64,000 nucleotides of DNA from Faecimorpha sp963627615 (lineage in GTDB: Bacteria; Bacillota; Clostridia; Lachnospirales; Bianqueaceae), in assembly GCA_963627615.1 (NCBI GenBank), contig CAVGBV010000002.1, positions 1-64,000 on the forward strand. Direction: 5' to 3'. The position numbers and the translations under genes were made by a program. Under the pieces are notes generated by a model that was given only the letters and a program-made list of their open reading frames with translations, had not been told where the DNA came from and searched no databases. Positions 1 through 9,266 of the stretch are shown one piece after another. How positions within the stretch are numbered: the stretch's first letter is position 1; each line of letters begins with the position of its first letter.

Positions 1-42
1 CCGGTTTCAAGACGCGGCAATACCTTTTTTGGTATCGATAGT

Positions 43-1359
43 TTAGCCGATATGGTAGAAGTCTACATCTCCGACAGCGGTGCCTGACAAGCGGACACTC
101 CGGTCCTCTGCGTCGCAATAAGAAGTGGAGATGACATTTTCTCCGTCGTTGATAAAAATCTCCAGGCTGTATCGGTCGATGATGCAGCGAAGCTTCGCGA
201 CGGCAGTCGATACGGTGTGACGATCTACGGTGAGTGTGTGAGCCTGAGCGTCATAGATCACAGGTGTCTGGCCGACAGAAAGGGCAAAGGAGGCGTCTCC
301 CGAAAGGGCGATTGTCAGATCGGCACCGGCGGTGACAGACAGAACCGGAACATGATCGAGAGAAACGGCATGATGCTGTACAGGATCATGCCGATAGGCG
401 TCCAGCTCACGGATGGGATTTTGCAGAAGCTTGCCGTTCCGACAGGATAACTCCCGAGGCAGGGTCATCTGGCCGAACCAGGGCATGTGCCGGGGCAGGG
501 TGCGTGCGGTATCCCAGCTCTGCAGCCAGCCGATCAGAATCCGCCGGCCATCCGGCGCGAGGAGGGTCTGAGGCGCATAGAAATCCATGCCGAGGTCCAG
601 AGGCAGTACCTGATCATAGGAAAAGACATCATCTTCCCAGCGTCCGATAAAAGCCAGAACCGCGCGCTTGCTGGGCAGGTGAAAGAGCTCCTGCGGAAGA
701 TCCATAACGCTGACCAGCAGAAGATGAGAACCGTCCAGAGAAAAGAAGTCCGGGCACTCCCACATGCCTCCCCATTGGTTATGGCTAGCGGCCAGAATGG
801 AGCGGAATTCCCAATGAAACGCGTCCGAACTCTCGTAGAGACGAACTTCACCGGAACCGTCTTCGGCACGATGAACGGCTACTGTATAGTATCGACCGTT
901 TTCTTCCCAGATTTTCGGGTCGCGGAAGTCTTCACAGCCTTCAATGACAGGATTGCCGGTGTATTTTTCATAGTTGACGCCATCACCTACGGCAAGACAC
1001 TGGGATTGGATCTTCTCCTTCACGCCGGTGTACATCAGAAGATGTCGGCCATCCGGAAGAGTCAGGGCGCTTCCGGAAAAGCATCCGTTAGCGTCATAAG
1101 GCATATCCGGCGCAAGGGCAATGGGCAAACGGTCCCAATGGATCAGATCGTGACTTTTTACATGTCCCCAATGCATGGGCCCCCATTGCAGAGAGTAGGG
1201 ATGATATTGATAGAAAAGGTGATAAGCTCCGTCGTAATAGCTGAAGCCGTTGGGATCGTTGATCCAGCCAAGACCGCCGGTTACATGAAACACGGGACGG
1301 GAAGTCTCCGGAATCCGGGGCAGATTCTCCTCTTCATACATACGCGCTGTGTGCAGCAT
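43..1359 (-). CDS. GH32 beta-fructofuranosidase / sucrose-6-phosphate hydrolase
   Basis: Family 32 glycoside hydrolase, 438 residues, expected to cleave terminal beta-fructosyl bonds in sucrose, sucrose-6-phosphate or short fructans. The three catalytic signatures are visible in order: WINDPNG (nucleophile Asp35), FRDP (transition-state Asp147) and WECPDFF (acid/base Glu201), followed by a shorter C-terminal beta-sandwich. There is no signal peptide, so it should act in the cytoplasm. The start is set by GGAGGT six bases before the ATG. No transporter or regulator is visible, since the gene ends 42 bases from the window edge. The choice between sucrose-6-phosphate hydrolase and fructanase cannot be made from sequence alone. 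Confidence 0.93.
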   Translation of the reverse strand: MLHTARMYEEENLPRIPETSRPVFHVTGGLGWINDPNGFSYYDGAYHLFYQYHPYSLQWGPMHWGHVKSHDLIHWDRLPIALAPDMPYDANGCFSGSALTLPDGRHLLMYTGVKEKIQSQCLAVGDGVNYEKYTGNPVIEGCEDFRDPKIWEENGRYYTVAVHRAEDGSGEVRLYESSDAFHWEFRSILAASHNQWGGMWECPDFFSLDGSHLLLVSVMDLPQELFHLPSKRAVLAFIGRWEDDVFSYDQVLPLDLGMDFYAPQTLLAPDGRRILIGWLQSWDTARTLPRHMPWFGQMTLPRELSCRNGKLLQNPIRELDAYRHDPVQHHAVSLDHVPVLSVTAGADLTIALSGDASFALSVGQTPVIYDAQAHTLTVDRHTVSTAVAKLRCIIDRYSLEIFINDGENVISTSYCDAEDRSVRLSGTAVGDVDFYHIG

Positions 1360-1388
1360 AGAGACACCTCCAAAATATAGTTTTTTTT

Positions 1389-1417
1389 ATTGTAGTACAG
1401 AATGCAGGGAAGTACAA
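1389..1417 (-). promoter_or_regulatory. Sigma-A promoter of the GH32 gene
   Basis: On the minus strand TTGTAC, 17-base spacer, TACAAT, ending about 30 bases before the GH32 start codon. It lies back to back with the carA promoter. Confidence 0.65.
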
Positions 1418-1450
1418 GAAGAAAAAGTGATAAGAAAATGAAAAAAAGTG

Positions 1451-1479
1451 TTGCATTGCGTCAAGATGTATGGTATTAT
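1451..1479 (+). promoter_or_regulatory. Sigma-A promoter of carAB, extended -10
   Basis: TTGCAT, 17-base spacer, TATTAT with an upstream TG. It leaves a leader of about 120 bases before carA. I see no clear intrinsic terminator, T-box or PyrR-type anti-terminator in that leader. Confidence 0.65.
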
Positions 1480-1607
1480 CCTATGAAGGCAGGGTGTGAG
1501 CAGGCTGCGGTTAGAGAGAATCGATAGTAGTTGCGCTGCGCAGTCGGAGAACCCCAGGTTCGCGATTGCGTTATTGTCCTGCTGCAATTTTCACGGGAGG
1601 TACAGGA

Positions 1608-2690
1608 ATGGAGAAAGAAATGTATCTGGCGCTTGAAAACGGCGAGGTTTTTAAGGGCAAAAGCTTCGGTGCAGAGGGCGGCGCGGCTGGTGAGGTCGTT
1701 TTTACAACGGGGATGGTTGGATATCTTGAGACATTGACAGATCCCAGCTATTGCGGACAGATTTTAGTTCAGACATTTCCGATGATTGGTAATTACGGAT
1801 TGATTCCCTCCGATTTTGAGAGTCAAAAGTCTTATTTAAAAGCGTATATTGTAAGAGAATGGTGTCACGATCCTTCGAATTTCAGATGTGAGGGAACGAT
1901 TGACACCTTTTTAAAAGAGCAGGGAGTGGTAGGTCTCTGCGGAATCGACACCCGTAAGCTGACCCGGATCCTCAGGGAGAACGGTACAATGCGCGGATGT
2001 ATTGCACAGACGGAAGAAGAAGCCAAAAAGGGCCTGGAGCAAAAGGCGGAGAACAGCGGGGTACTGGAAGCCACCTGTAAGCACACAAGAATCGAAGGAT
2101 CCGAAAAGGCAGAGAAAACGGTTGTGATTCTGGATTATGGCATGACACATTGTTTCAGTGAGTATCTGCTGAAGCGTGGGATGGGGGTTGTAATCATGCC
2201 GGCGGACAGTAAGGCCGAGACGGTGTTGAGTTACCATCCGGACGGAATCCTGCTGTCCAATGGTCCCGGCAGTGCGCAGGAGTATCCGGAACTGGTAGCG
2301 GAGGTCGCGAAGCTGAGTCAGTCCGGGGTTCCGATCTTCGGAATCGATCTGGGGCATCTGATTCTGGCAGCGGCCAGAGGCGGCAAGGAGCAGAAGCTGA
2401 AGCACGGCCACCGCGGCGCGAACCAGCCGGTACGCCGTCTGGCAACGGACAGAGTATATATCTCAAGCCAGAACCACGGATATACTGTGGATATGGAGCA
2501 GCTGCCGGAAAATGCAAAAGTAACCTTTGTTAATCTGAACGACGGGACCTGCGAGGGACTGGAGTATACCGATATCCCCGCGATTTCCGTACAGTTCCGT
2601 CCCGGAGACGGCGAGGATAAGCTCGATACAGGATTCTTGTTTGATCAGTTCACTAACATGATGGAGGGAAAAGTACATGCCGCTGAATAA
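1608..2690 (+). CDS. carA: Carbamoyl phosphate synthase small subunit with degenerate glutaminase site
   Basis: Small subunit of carbamoyl phosphate synthase, 360 residues, normally the class I glutamine amidotransferase that feeds ammonia to CarB. The N-terminal CarA domain (LENGEVFKGKSF, GYLETLTDPSY, GIDTRKLTR) and the amidotransferase fold are easily recognised. The catalytic triad is gone: the GICLGH Cys is Asp247 (GIDLGH), and the HPE pair is Arg331 and Gly333 (VQFRPGD). The start is the ATG seven bases after GGGAGG; an upstream in-frame ATG at 1566 lacks a ribosome binding site. It overlaps carB by 14 bases, so the two are co-translated. The protein probably remains a structural partner of CarB, with free ammonia as nitrogen donor. 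Confidence 0.93.
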   Translation: MEKEMYLALENGEVFKGKSFGAEGGAAGEVVFTTGMVGYLETLTDPSYCGQILVQTFPMIGNYGLIPSDFESQKSYLKAYIVREWCHDPSNFRCEGTIDTFLKEQGVVGLCGIDTRKLTRILRENGTMRGCIAQTEEEAKKGLEQKAENSGVLEATCKHTRIEGSEKAEKTVVILDYGMTHCFSEYLLKRGMGVVIMPADSKAETVLSYHPDGILLSNGPGSAQEYPELVAEVAKLSQSGVPIFGIDLGHLILAAARGGKEQKLKHGHRGANQPVRRLATDRVYISSQNHGYTVDMEQLPENAKVTFVNLNDGTCEGLEYTDIPAISVQFRPGDGEDKLDTGFLFDQFTNMMEGKVHAAE

Positions 2691-5600
2691 AGAATTAAAG
2701 AAAGTAATGGTGATTGGTTCCGGCCCGATCGTAATCGGTCAGGCGGCCGAATTTGACTACGCTGGCACACAGGCCTGCCGGGCACTGCAGGAAGAGGGCC
2801 TGGAGGTCGTTCTGATCAACTCCAATCCCGCGACGATCATGACGGATGAAGCGATGGCGGATCATATTTACATCGAGCCGCTGACGCTGGAGACAGTCAA
2901 GAGGATCATTGAGAAGGAGAAGCCGGACAGCATCCTGTCCACGCTTGGAGGACAGACGGGATTGACACTGTCCATGCAGCTGGCTAAGGAAGGATTCCTG
3001 AAGAGCCATGGCGTACGGCTTCTGGGCGCGCGTCCGGAGACCATCGACAAGGCAGAAGACCGTCAGATGTTTAAGGATACGATGATTTCCATTGGAGAAC
3101 CCTGTATTCCTTCTGAGGTCGTAACGGATCTGGAATCCGGCCTGGCTTTTGCAGAGAAGATCGGCTATCCGGTAATCATTCGTCCGGCCTTTACACTGGG
3201 CGGAACCGGCGGCGGTATTGCCAATAATGTAGAAGAGATGAAAGAGATTGCCTCCAACGGTCTGAATCTGTCCCCGATTACGCAGATTCTGGTAGAAAAA
3301 TGCATCTCTGGCTGGAAGGAGATCGAGTTTGAGGTAATCCGCGACGCCAAGGGCAACAGCATCACCGTCTGCAGCATGGAAAATGTGGATCCGGTCGGCG
3401 TTCATACCGGTGATTCCGTCGTTCTGGCACCGGCAGTTACGCTGTCCAATAAAGAGTATCAGATGCTCCGTACGGCTGCGATCAATATCGTAGAGGCGCT
3501 GGGCGTAGAGGGCGGCTGCAATGTACAGTTCGCTCTGCATCCGGAGAGCATGGAGTATGCCGTCATCGAGGTTAACCCCCGTGTATCCCGCTCTTCCGCA
3601 CTGGCATCCAAGGCGACCGGTTATCCCATCGCTAAGGTTGCGACCAAGATTGCGATCGGCTATACGCTGGACGAGATCAAAAACGCGGTTACGGGCACGA
3701 CTTACGCATGCTTTGAGCCGTCGATCGATTATGCGGTAGTTAAGCTTCCCAAGTGGCCTTTTGATAAGTTTGTCTACGCGAAGAGAACCCTGGGTACACA
3801 GATGAAGGCGACCGGTGAAGTCATGGCCATCGGCACCAGTTTTGAGCAGGCCCTGATGAAGGCAGTCCGCGGTGCGGAGATCTCTCTGGATACGCTGAAT
3901 ATGCCCAGACTCAAGAAGCTGTCCGATGAAGAGGTGTTCGCAAAGGTCGCGGATTGTAACGATGAGCGTCTGTTCGTGATCTTTGAAGCGATGAAGCGTG
4001 GAATGAGCGTGGATAAGATCCACGAGATCACGATGATCGACGAATGGTTTTTGAATAAGCTGCTGCATCTGGTTAAGTTTGAGGAGCGCCTGGCGGCGGA
4101 GCCTCTGACACAGGAGCTGTATCATGAAGCCAAGGTTCTGGGATATCCGGACAAGGCCATCGAGCGCATCAGTGGAAAGAAGATTCCGCAGCACGAAAAC
4201 GCGGTATTCAAAATGGTAGATACCTGCGCGGCCGAGTTCGCGGCACAGACACCGTACTTCTACTCTACTTATGATGAAGAGAATGAAGCGGCAGAGTTTA
4301 TTGCCGATAAAAATGATAAGAAGCCGACCATCATCGTATTTGGTTCCGGCCCGATCCGTATCGGACAGGGAATCGAGTTTGACTATGCGTCTGTTCACTG
4401 TGTATGGTCTCTGAAAAAGGCAGGATTCCAGGTGGTCATTGTCAACAACAACCCGGAGACTGTTTCTACGGACTTCGATACGGCAGATCGCCTGTATTTT
4501 GAGCCGCTGACACCGGAAGACGTGATGAACATCATTCAGGTAGAAAAGCCCTATGGCGTAGTAGTAGCCTTTGGCGGACAGACAGCCATCAAGCTGACCA
4601 AGTTCCTGGATGAGTCCGGAGTTCGGATCCTGGGAACACAGGCAGACAGCATTGACGCGGCAGAGGACAGAGAGCGTTTTGATGAGCTGCTGGAGGAGCT
4701 GAAGATCAAGCGTCCGCAGGGACATACGGTATTCACGCTGGAAGAAGCGCTGAACGCAGCGCATGATCTGGAGTATCCGGTGCTGATGCGTCCTTCTTAT
4801 GTACTGGGCGGTCAGAACATGATCATCGCCTTTACGGATGACGACATCAAGGAATACATGGGGATCATCTTGTCGCACAACATTGAGAATCCGGTTCTGA
4901 TCGACAAGTATTATATGGGAACCGAAATCGAAGTCGACGCGATCTGCGACGGCGAGGAGATCCTGATTCCGGGAATCATGGAGCACATCGAGCGTGCCGG
5001 TGTTCACTCCGGCGACTCGATCGCGGTGTATCCGGCATGGAACATCAGCGACAGTCTGCGTCAGAAGATCGTCAACTATTCCAAGAAGCTGGCTATCGCG
5101 TTAAAGACCAAGGGCCTGGTTAATATCCAGTATGTTATCTATAATAATGAGGTCTATGTAATTGAGGTAAATCCGCGTTCGTCCAGAACGATTCCGTACA
5201 TCAGTAAGGTTTCGGGTGTTCCGATGGTAGATCTGGCAACACGCTGCATGCTGGGCGAGAAGCTCAAAGATATGGGATATGGTACCGGTTTGTACCGCCG
5301 TCCGGCATACATGTGCGTCAAGGTGCCGGTATTCTCCTTTGCGAAGCTGATTGATGTAGACGTACAGCTCGGCCCTGAAATGAAGTCCACCGGAGAGGTG
5401 CTGGGAATTGGCCGTACATTGGATGAGGCACTGTATAAGGGACTTGTAGCGGCAGGCTATAAGATGAAGAAGAACGGCGGTATCTTTATCACGGTTCGGG
5501 ATCGAGACAAGAACGAGATCGCGGAGATTGCGGAAAAGTACGCGAAGCTGGGCTTCCGGCTGTATGCGACCAAGGGAACGGCGGCCGTACTGAAGGCGGC

Positions 5601-5877
5601 TGGCCTGGATGTGATCGAGGTGCCGAAGATTCATGAGTGTGCTGAGCACAATACCATGAAGCTGGTAGAGAGCGGAGAGGTCAACTACATTATCTCGTCC
5701 TCCGCCAAGGGACGTCTGCCGCAGCGAGACAGTGTAAAGATCCGCAGAAAAGCGGTAGAACACTCCATCCCCTGCCTGACTTCTCTGGACACGGCGAACG
5801 CGTTGGCAGAGAGCCTGATGAGCGAATATTCCGAAGAGAATACGGAACTTGTCGAATTGAAGGATATGAAGCGGTAA
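2677..5877 (+). CDS. carB: Carbamoyl phosphate synthase large subunit
   Basis: Large subunit (1066 residues, normal family length) making carbamoyl phosphate from bicarbonate, two ATP and ammonia for pyrimidine and arginine synthesis. It shows the internal duplication: two halves each beginning with a GSGPI.IGQ nucleotide-binding motif (near residues 12 and 550), each followed by an ATP-grasp domain with an EVNPR(V/S)SRS-type metal and ATP loop. The last 130 residues are the MGS-like regulatory domain. No catalytic motif looks damaged, in contrast to its partner carA. ATG follows GGAGGG, inside the end of carA. The gene ends at a strong terminator. Confidence 0.97.
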   Translation: MPLNKELKKVMVIGSGPIVIGQAAEFDYAGTQACRALQEEGLEVVLINSNPATIMTDEAMADHIYIEPLTLETVKRIIEKEKPDSILSTLGGQTGLTLSMQLAKEGFLKSHGVRLLGARPETIDKAEDRQMFKDTMISIGEPCIPSEVVTDLESGLAFAEKIGYPVIIRPAFTLGGTGGGIANNVEEMKEIASNGLNLSPITQILVEKCISGWKEIEFEVIRDAKGNSITVCSMENVDPVGVHTGDSVVLAPAVTLSNKEYQMLRTAAINIVEALGVEGGCNVQFALHPESMEYAVIEVNPRVSRSSALASKATGYPIAKVATKIAIGYTLDEIKNAVTGTTYACFEPSIDYAVVKLPKWPFDKFVYAKRTLGTQMKATGEVMAIGTSFEQALMKAVRGAEISLDTLNMPRLKKLSDEEVFAKVADCNDERLFVIFEAMKRGMSVDKIHEITMIDEWFLNKLLHLVKFEERLAAEPLTQELYHEAKVLGYPDKAIERISGKKIPQHENAVFKMVDTCAAEFAAQTPYFYSTYDEENEAAEFIADKNDKKPTIIVFGSGPIRIGQGIEFDYASVHCVWSLKKAGFQVVIVNNNPETVSTDFDTADRLYFEPLTPEDVMNIIQVEKPYGVVVAFGGQTAIKLTKFLDESGVRILGTQADSIDAAEDRERFDELLEELKIKRPQGHTVFTLEEALNAAHDLEYPVLMRPSYVLGGQNMIIAFTDDDIKEYMGIILSHNIENPVLIDKYYMGTEIEVDAICDGEEILIPGIMEHIERAGVHSGDSIAVYPAWNISDSLRQKIVNYSKKLAIALKTKGLVNIQYVIYNNEVYVIEVNPRSSRTIPYISKVSGVPMVDLATRCMLGEKLKDMGYGTGLYRRPAYMCVKVPVFSFAKLIDVDVQLGPEMKSTGEVLGIGRTLDEALYKGLVAAGYKMKKNGGIFITVRDRDKNEIAEIAEKYAKLGFRLYATKGTAAVLKAAGLDVIEVPKIHECAEHNTMKLVESGEVNYIISSSAKGRLPQRDSVKIRRKAVEHSIPCLTSLDTANALAESLMSEYSEENTELVELKDMKR

Positions 5878-5897
5878 AAGCTTAGAAATTGTTTAAG

Positions 5898-5943
5898 AAG
5901 CCCTGGGTATTGCGAAAAAACATTGCATGCCCGGGGCTTTTAT
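5898..5943 (+). terminator. carAB terminator
   Basis: AAGCCCTGGG pairs with CCCGGGGCTT (one wobble) and is followed by a short T-rich tract, 21 bases after the carB stop. The next promoter's -35 lies inside the loop. Confidence 0.65.
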
Positions 5944-5951
5944 GCTATACT
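5923..5951 (+). promoter_or_regulatory. Promoter of the PF06541 / P-type ATPase operon
   Basis: TTGCAT, 17-base spacer, TATACT with extended -10 TGC. It is nested in the carAB terminator region. Confidence 0.7.
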
Positions 5952-5993
5952 TTACAGAGTATCGGCTATCAATTGTGCGGGAGGATCAGGACG

Positions 5994-6695
5994 ATGAGTA
6001 AAACAGAAGAGAAAGAACAGCTGATTCTCTCGGATGAGAAAGTTTTTGCAGAGGGACTGTGTTTTACTAAACTATTTTGGGTGTTTTTTGTGGGATGCAT
6101 CATTGGTTTCATTGCGGAGACTCTGTATTGCATCTTTATCGAGCACAAATTTGAGCTGCGCGGGGGGCTTCTGTATGGGCCGTTCAACCCAGTCTACGGT
6201 TCCGGAGCGGTGCTGATTACACTGGTTTTATCTGCGATTCCGAAAAAGGCGCGGACGCCGGTGGGATATTTTCTGATTACAATGGTGCTGGGCGCCGCGT
6301 TTGAATATACACTGAGCGTGCTGCAGGAGAAGTTTTTCGGGACGGTTTCGTGGCAGTACGACGATACCTTCTGGAATATCGGAGGCCGGACCAATCTGGC
6401 TTTTGCTGCCTGCTGGGGCTTTTTGGGCGTCATGTGGATGTCGGTGATATACCCGGCTTTTACCAAGCAGATTGAGAGGATACCGATCCGGCTGGGCAGA
6501 ATTCTTACGGTGATTGCCTGTACATTTATGGCGTTCAATATAACCATGTCCACATTGGCGGCCAGCCGGCATACGTCCAGGCGGGCGGGCCAGCCGCCGT
6601 CCAACGCGGTAGAGGAGTGGCTGGATCAGCATTATCCGGATGAAGTGATGGATCGGATCTATCCGAACGCAGTGCCGGTAGACGGACAGAAATAG
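5994..6695 (+). CDS. PF06541-type multi-pass membrane protein (putative ABC transporter permease)
   Basis: Integral membrane protein of 233 residues, recognised by the N-terminal FFVGCIIGFIAET segment and the RGGLLYGPFNPVYG motif typical of the family named putative ABC-transporter type IV (CmpB). About five or six hydrophobic segments span the sequence, and the C-terminus is hydrophilic. Its role is not established, and no ABC ATPase is adjacent. The chosen ATG follows GGGAGG by about nine bases; an in-frame start at 5889 would sit upstream of the promoter and is rejected. It is probably co-transcribed with the P-type ATPase 28 bases downstream. Confidence 0.75.
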   Translation: MSKTEEKEQLILSDEKVFAEGLCFTKLFWVFFVGCIIGFIAETLYCIFIEHKFELRGGLLYGPFNPVYGSGAVLITLVLSAIPKKARTPVGYFLITMVLGAAFEYTLSVLQEKFFGTVSWQYDDTFWNIGGRTNLAFAACWGFLGVMWMSVIYPAFTKQIERIPIRLGRILTVIACTFMAFNITMSTLAASRHTSRRAGQPPSNAVEEWLDQHYPDEVMDRIYPNAVPVDGQK

Positions 6696-6722
6696 GACGA
6701 TATGCGACAGGAGGAAGGGCCA

Positions 6723-9266
6723 ATGGAAGAGGAAAAGAAGGTAGAGCTTACCGCGGGAGCCGCGCCGGCGCCGGAGGTTCGGCTGTCGGAGTATAAGGTG
6801 GATAAGGATAAAGGATTGACGGCGGAAGAGGTTGCCAGGCGCCACGAAGAGGGACGGGACAATGTGGACGATATGGGACAGACCAAGACGGTCAAGGAGA
6901 TCATCCGAGGCCATGTGTGTACCCTGTTCAACCTGGTCAATATCGTTCTGGCGATTGCGGTCATCGCCGTGGGATCCTTCAAGAATGTCACGTTTATGGC
7001 GATTATTATAGCCAATACGGCGATAGGGATCTTTCAGGAGATTCGTTCGAAGCGGACGATGGACCGGCTGACCTTTCTCTCGGCCAGTAAGGTCAAGGTG
7101 GTGCGTGACGGCCGGGAAGAGGAAGTTGTAAGCTCTGAGGTGGTTCAGGATGATGTGATGATCCTGGAGCCGGGCAATCAGGTGCAGGCGGACGCTCTGG
7201 TGCTGGAAGGCCAGTGCCAGGTGGATGAGTCCTTTATTACAGGGGAAGCCGACGCGATTGTCAAGGAGCCGGGAGATACGATGATGGCGGGCTCATACCT
7301 GATCAACGGTAAATGCCGCGCGCAGGCGGTACAGGTCGGTAAGGAGAAGTACGTATCGTCCATCTCCAGCGGCGCTAAATTTGTAAAGAAAATCAATTCT
7401 GAGATTATGACATCTTTGCAGTGGATTGTACGCGTGATCTCGGTGCTGATCGTTCCGTTGGGCGTGGTTATTTTTATCAAGCAGTACGGACTGGAAGGAG
7501 CGACGATTCAGAGTGCGGTCGTCTCTACGACGGCGTCCCTGATCGGTATGATTCCGGAGGGATTGATGCTCTTGACCAGTACGGCGCTGGCGGTCAGCGT
7601 TATACGGCTGTCACGCTATAAGGTGCTGGTACAGCAGCTGTATTGTATTGAGACATTGGCGAGGGTGGATACCCTGTGTCTGGATAAGACGGGGACCCTG
7701 ACGGAAGGCTATATGGAGGTAGTGGACACGATGATGCTTGGCGAGCAGTATGCCAAGTGGATTCCCAAGGCACTGGTATCTCTGACGCAGGCGATTCCGG
7801 ACAAGAACGCGACGTTCAAGGCTATCGCGGAAAAATACAAGGATGACGGCAGCGCACCGTGGAAGTGCGTACAGGCGGTGTCTTTCTCCAGTAAAACCAA
7901 ATGGTCCGGCGCCACGTTTGAGGAGCAGGGGACATTCTGTATCGGCGCCGCGGAGTTCCTGTACCCCTCCATGAGCGAAGAGCTGCATAAGAAGATCAAT
8001 GAATACGCGATGGAATACCGTGTGCTGCTGGTTGTGCATTCCAAGGATGGTTTTCAGGGCGAGGCGCTGCCGGACGCGGCGTCGATCGAGCCGATCGGAC
8101 TGATTCTCCTGAGGGATAAGGTCCGTGAGGCGGCCAAGCCGACACTGGAGTATTTTGCGCAGCAGGGCGTGGATATCAAGGTGATCTCCGGAGACAGCCC
8201 GCATACGGTAGCGGGGATCGCCAAGTATACAGGAGTTAAGAACTGGGATAAGATGGTGGACGCCAGCACGCTTACGACCGAGGAAGAGCTGGCGCAGGCG
8301 GCCAATGAGTATACCGTTTTCGGACGGGTGACACCGCAGCAGAAAAAGCAGCTGGTTACGGCCATGAAAAGGGCGGGCCATACGGTTGCCATGACAGGAG
8401 ACGGCGTTAACGATGTATTGGCGCTGAAGGAAGCTGATTGCAGTATCGCGATGGCATCCGGTACGGACGCGGCGAGAAACGCGGCGGAGCTGGTACTGTT
8501 GGAGTCCAATTTTGACGCGATGCCGCAGGTCGTAGCGGAAGGACGCAGGTGTATCAACAATGTCGAGCGGTCCTCTTCTCTGTTTTTGACCAAAACCGTG
8601 TATTCGGGATTATTGGCGCTGCTCTTCGCGTTTATCACGCTGCAGTATCCATTTATTCCGATTCAGATGAGCCTGATCAGTACAAGCTGTATCGGCGTCC
8701 CGGCCTTTTTCCTGGCGCTGCAGCCAAACCGGGAGCGTGTGCAGGGACGATTCCTGAAAAACGTCCTACTAAAAGCAATCCCAGGCGGTCTGTCCGTTGT
8801 CGTCAATATCTGTTTTATTCTGTTTTGCGCCGGGCGTTTCAGCCTGGAATCCAGTATGGTATCCACTCTTTGCGTGGTGGTCGCAGGTTTTACCGGCCTG
8901 CTGATTCTGTTCCGAATCAGTAAACCCTTTAACTGGCTGCGAACTCTTGTATTTATTGCGATGAATCTTATTTTCTGGGGCGGAATCGCGTTCTTCCCGG
9001 AGTTCTTCTCTTTGCAGAGAGCCAATCCGGATCTGCTGGTGTTCATGCTGCTCTTTATGTCCGCAGGTTATGGTCTGCTGAACTTCATGTTCCGTCTGTT
9101 TGAGGATCGGTCCCAGCAGATTCGTCAGTTTAAGGAAAACCGCAGAATTCACAAGGAGGAGCGGATCCAGAGGCGGATCGATAAAAAGGCCGCGAAAGCG
9201 GCGGAGAGAGAAGCCAGAAGAGAGGCAAGGAAGAATAAGCATGGAGGAAAGAACCGGGAAAAATAA
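6723..9266 (+). CDS. P-type cation-transporting ATPase, CtpE-like
   Basis: P-type ATPase of 847 residues that couples ATP hydrolysis to cation movement across the membrane. Visible elements are the actuator motif TGEAD (Thr173; the common TGES Ser is Ala), the M4 motif PEGLMLLTS, the phosphorylation site DKTGT (Asp321), the hinge GDGVNDVLALKEAD and a C-terminal membrane block with a Lys/Arg-rich tail. The M4 segment and the run into DKTGT resemble the CtpE branch, linked in mycobacteria to calcium uptake, rather than classical SERCA or copper pumps; this assignment is an inference. The start is the ATG eight bases after CAGGAGG. It overlaps the next gene by 26 bases. Confidence 0.88.
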   Translation: MEEEKKVELTAGAAPAPEVRLSEYKVDKDKGLTAEEVARRHEEGRDNVDDMGQTKTVKEIIRGHVCTLFNLVNIVLAIAVIAVGSFKNVTFMAIIIANTAIGIFQEIRSKRTMDRLTFLSASKVKVVRDGREEEVVSSEVVQDDVMILEPGNQVQADALVLEGQCQVDESFITGEADAIVKEPGDTMMAGSYLINGKCRAQAVQVGKEKYVSSISSGAKFVKKINSEIMTSLQWIVRVISVLIVPLGVVIFIKQYGLEGATIQSAVVSTTASLIGMIPEGLMLLTSTALAVSVIRLSRYKVLVQQLYCIETLARVDTLCLDKTGTLTEGYMEVVDTMMLGEQYAKWIPKALVSLTQAIPDKNATFKAIAEKYKDDGSAPWKCVQAVSFSSKTKWSGATFEEQGTFCIGAAEFLYPSMSEELHKKINEYAMEYRVLLVVHSKDGFQGEALPDAASIEPIGLILLRDKVREAAKPTLEYFAQQGVDIKVISGDSPHTVAGIAKYTGVKNWDKMVDASTLTTEEELAQAANEYTVFGRVTPQQKKQLVTAMKRAGHTVAMTGDGVNDVLALKEADCSIAMASGTDAARNAAELVLLESNFDAMPQVVAEGRRCINNVERSSSLFLTKTVYSGLLALLFAFITLQYPFIPIQMSLISTSCIGVPAFFLALQPNRERVQGRFLKNVLLKAIPGGLSVVVNICFILFCAGRFSLESSMVSTLCVVVAGFTGLLILFRISKPFNWLRTLVFIAMNLIFWGGIAFFPEFFSLQRANPDLLVFMLLFMSAGYGLLNFMFRLFEDRSQQIRQFKENRRIHKEERIQRRIDKKAAKAAEREARREARKNKHGGKNREK

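Noticed and set aside
1480..1607. T-box or PyrR attenuator in the carA leader
   Set aside because: No T-box core sequence and no terminator/antiterminator pair could be recognised.
2695..5007. 770-codon antisense open frame across carB
   Set aside because: It is the reverse-strand shadow of a strongly coding gene, without a ribosome site or recognisable protein.
5889..5993. N-terminal extension of the PF06541 membrane protein
   Set aside because: It would place the start upstream of the promoter and inside the carAB terminator. The downstream ATG has a clear ribosome site.
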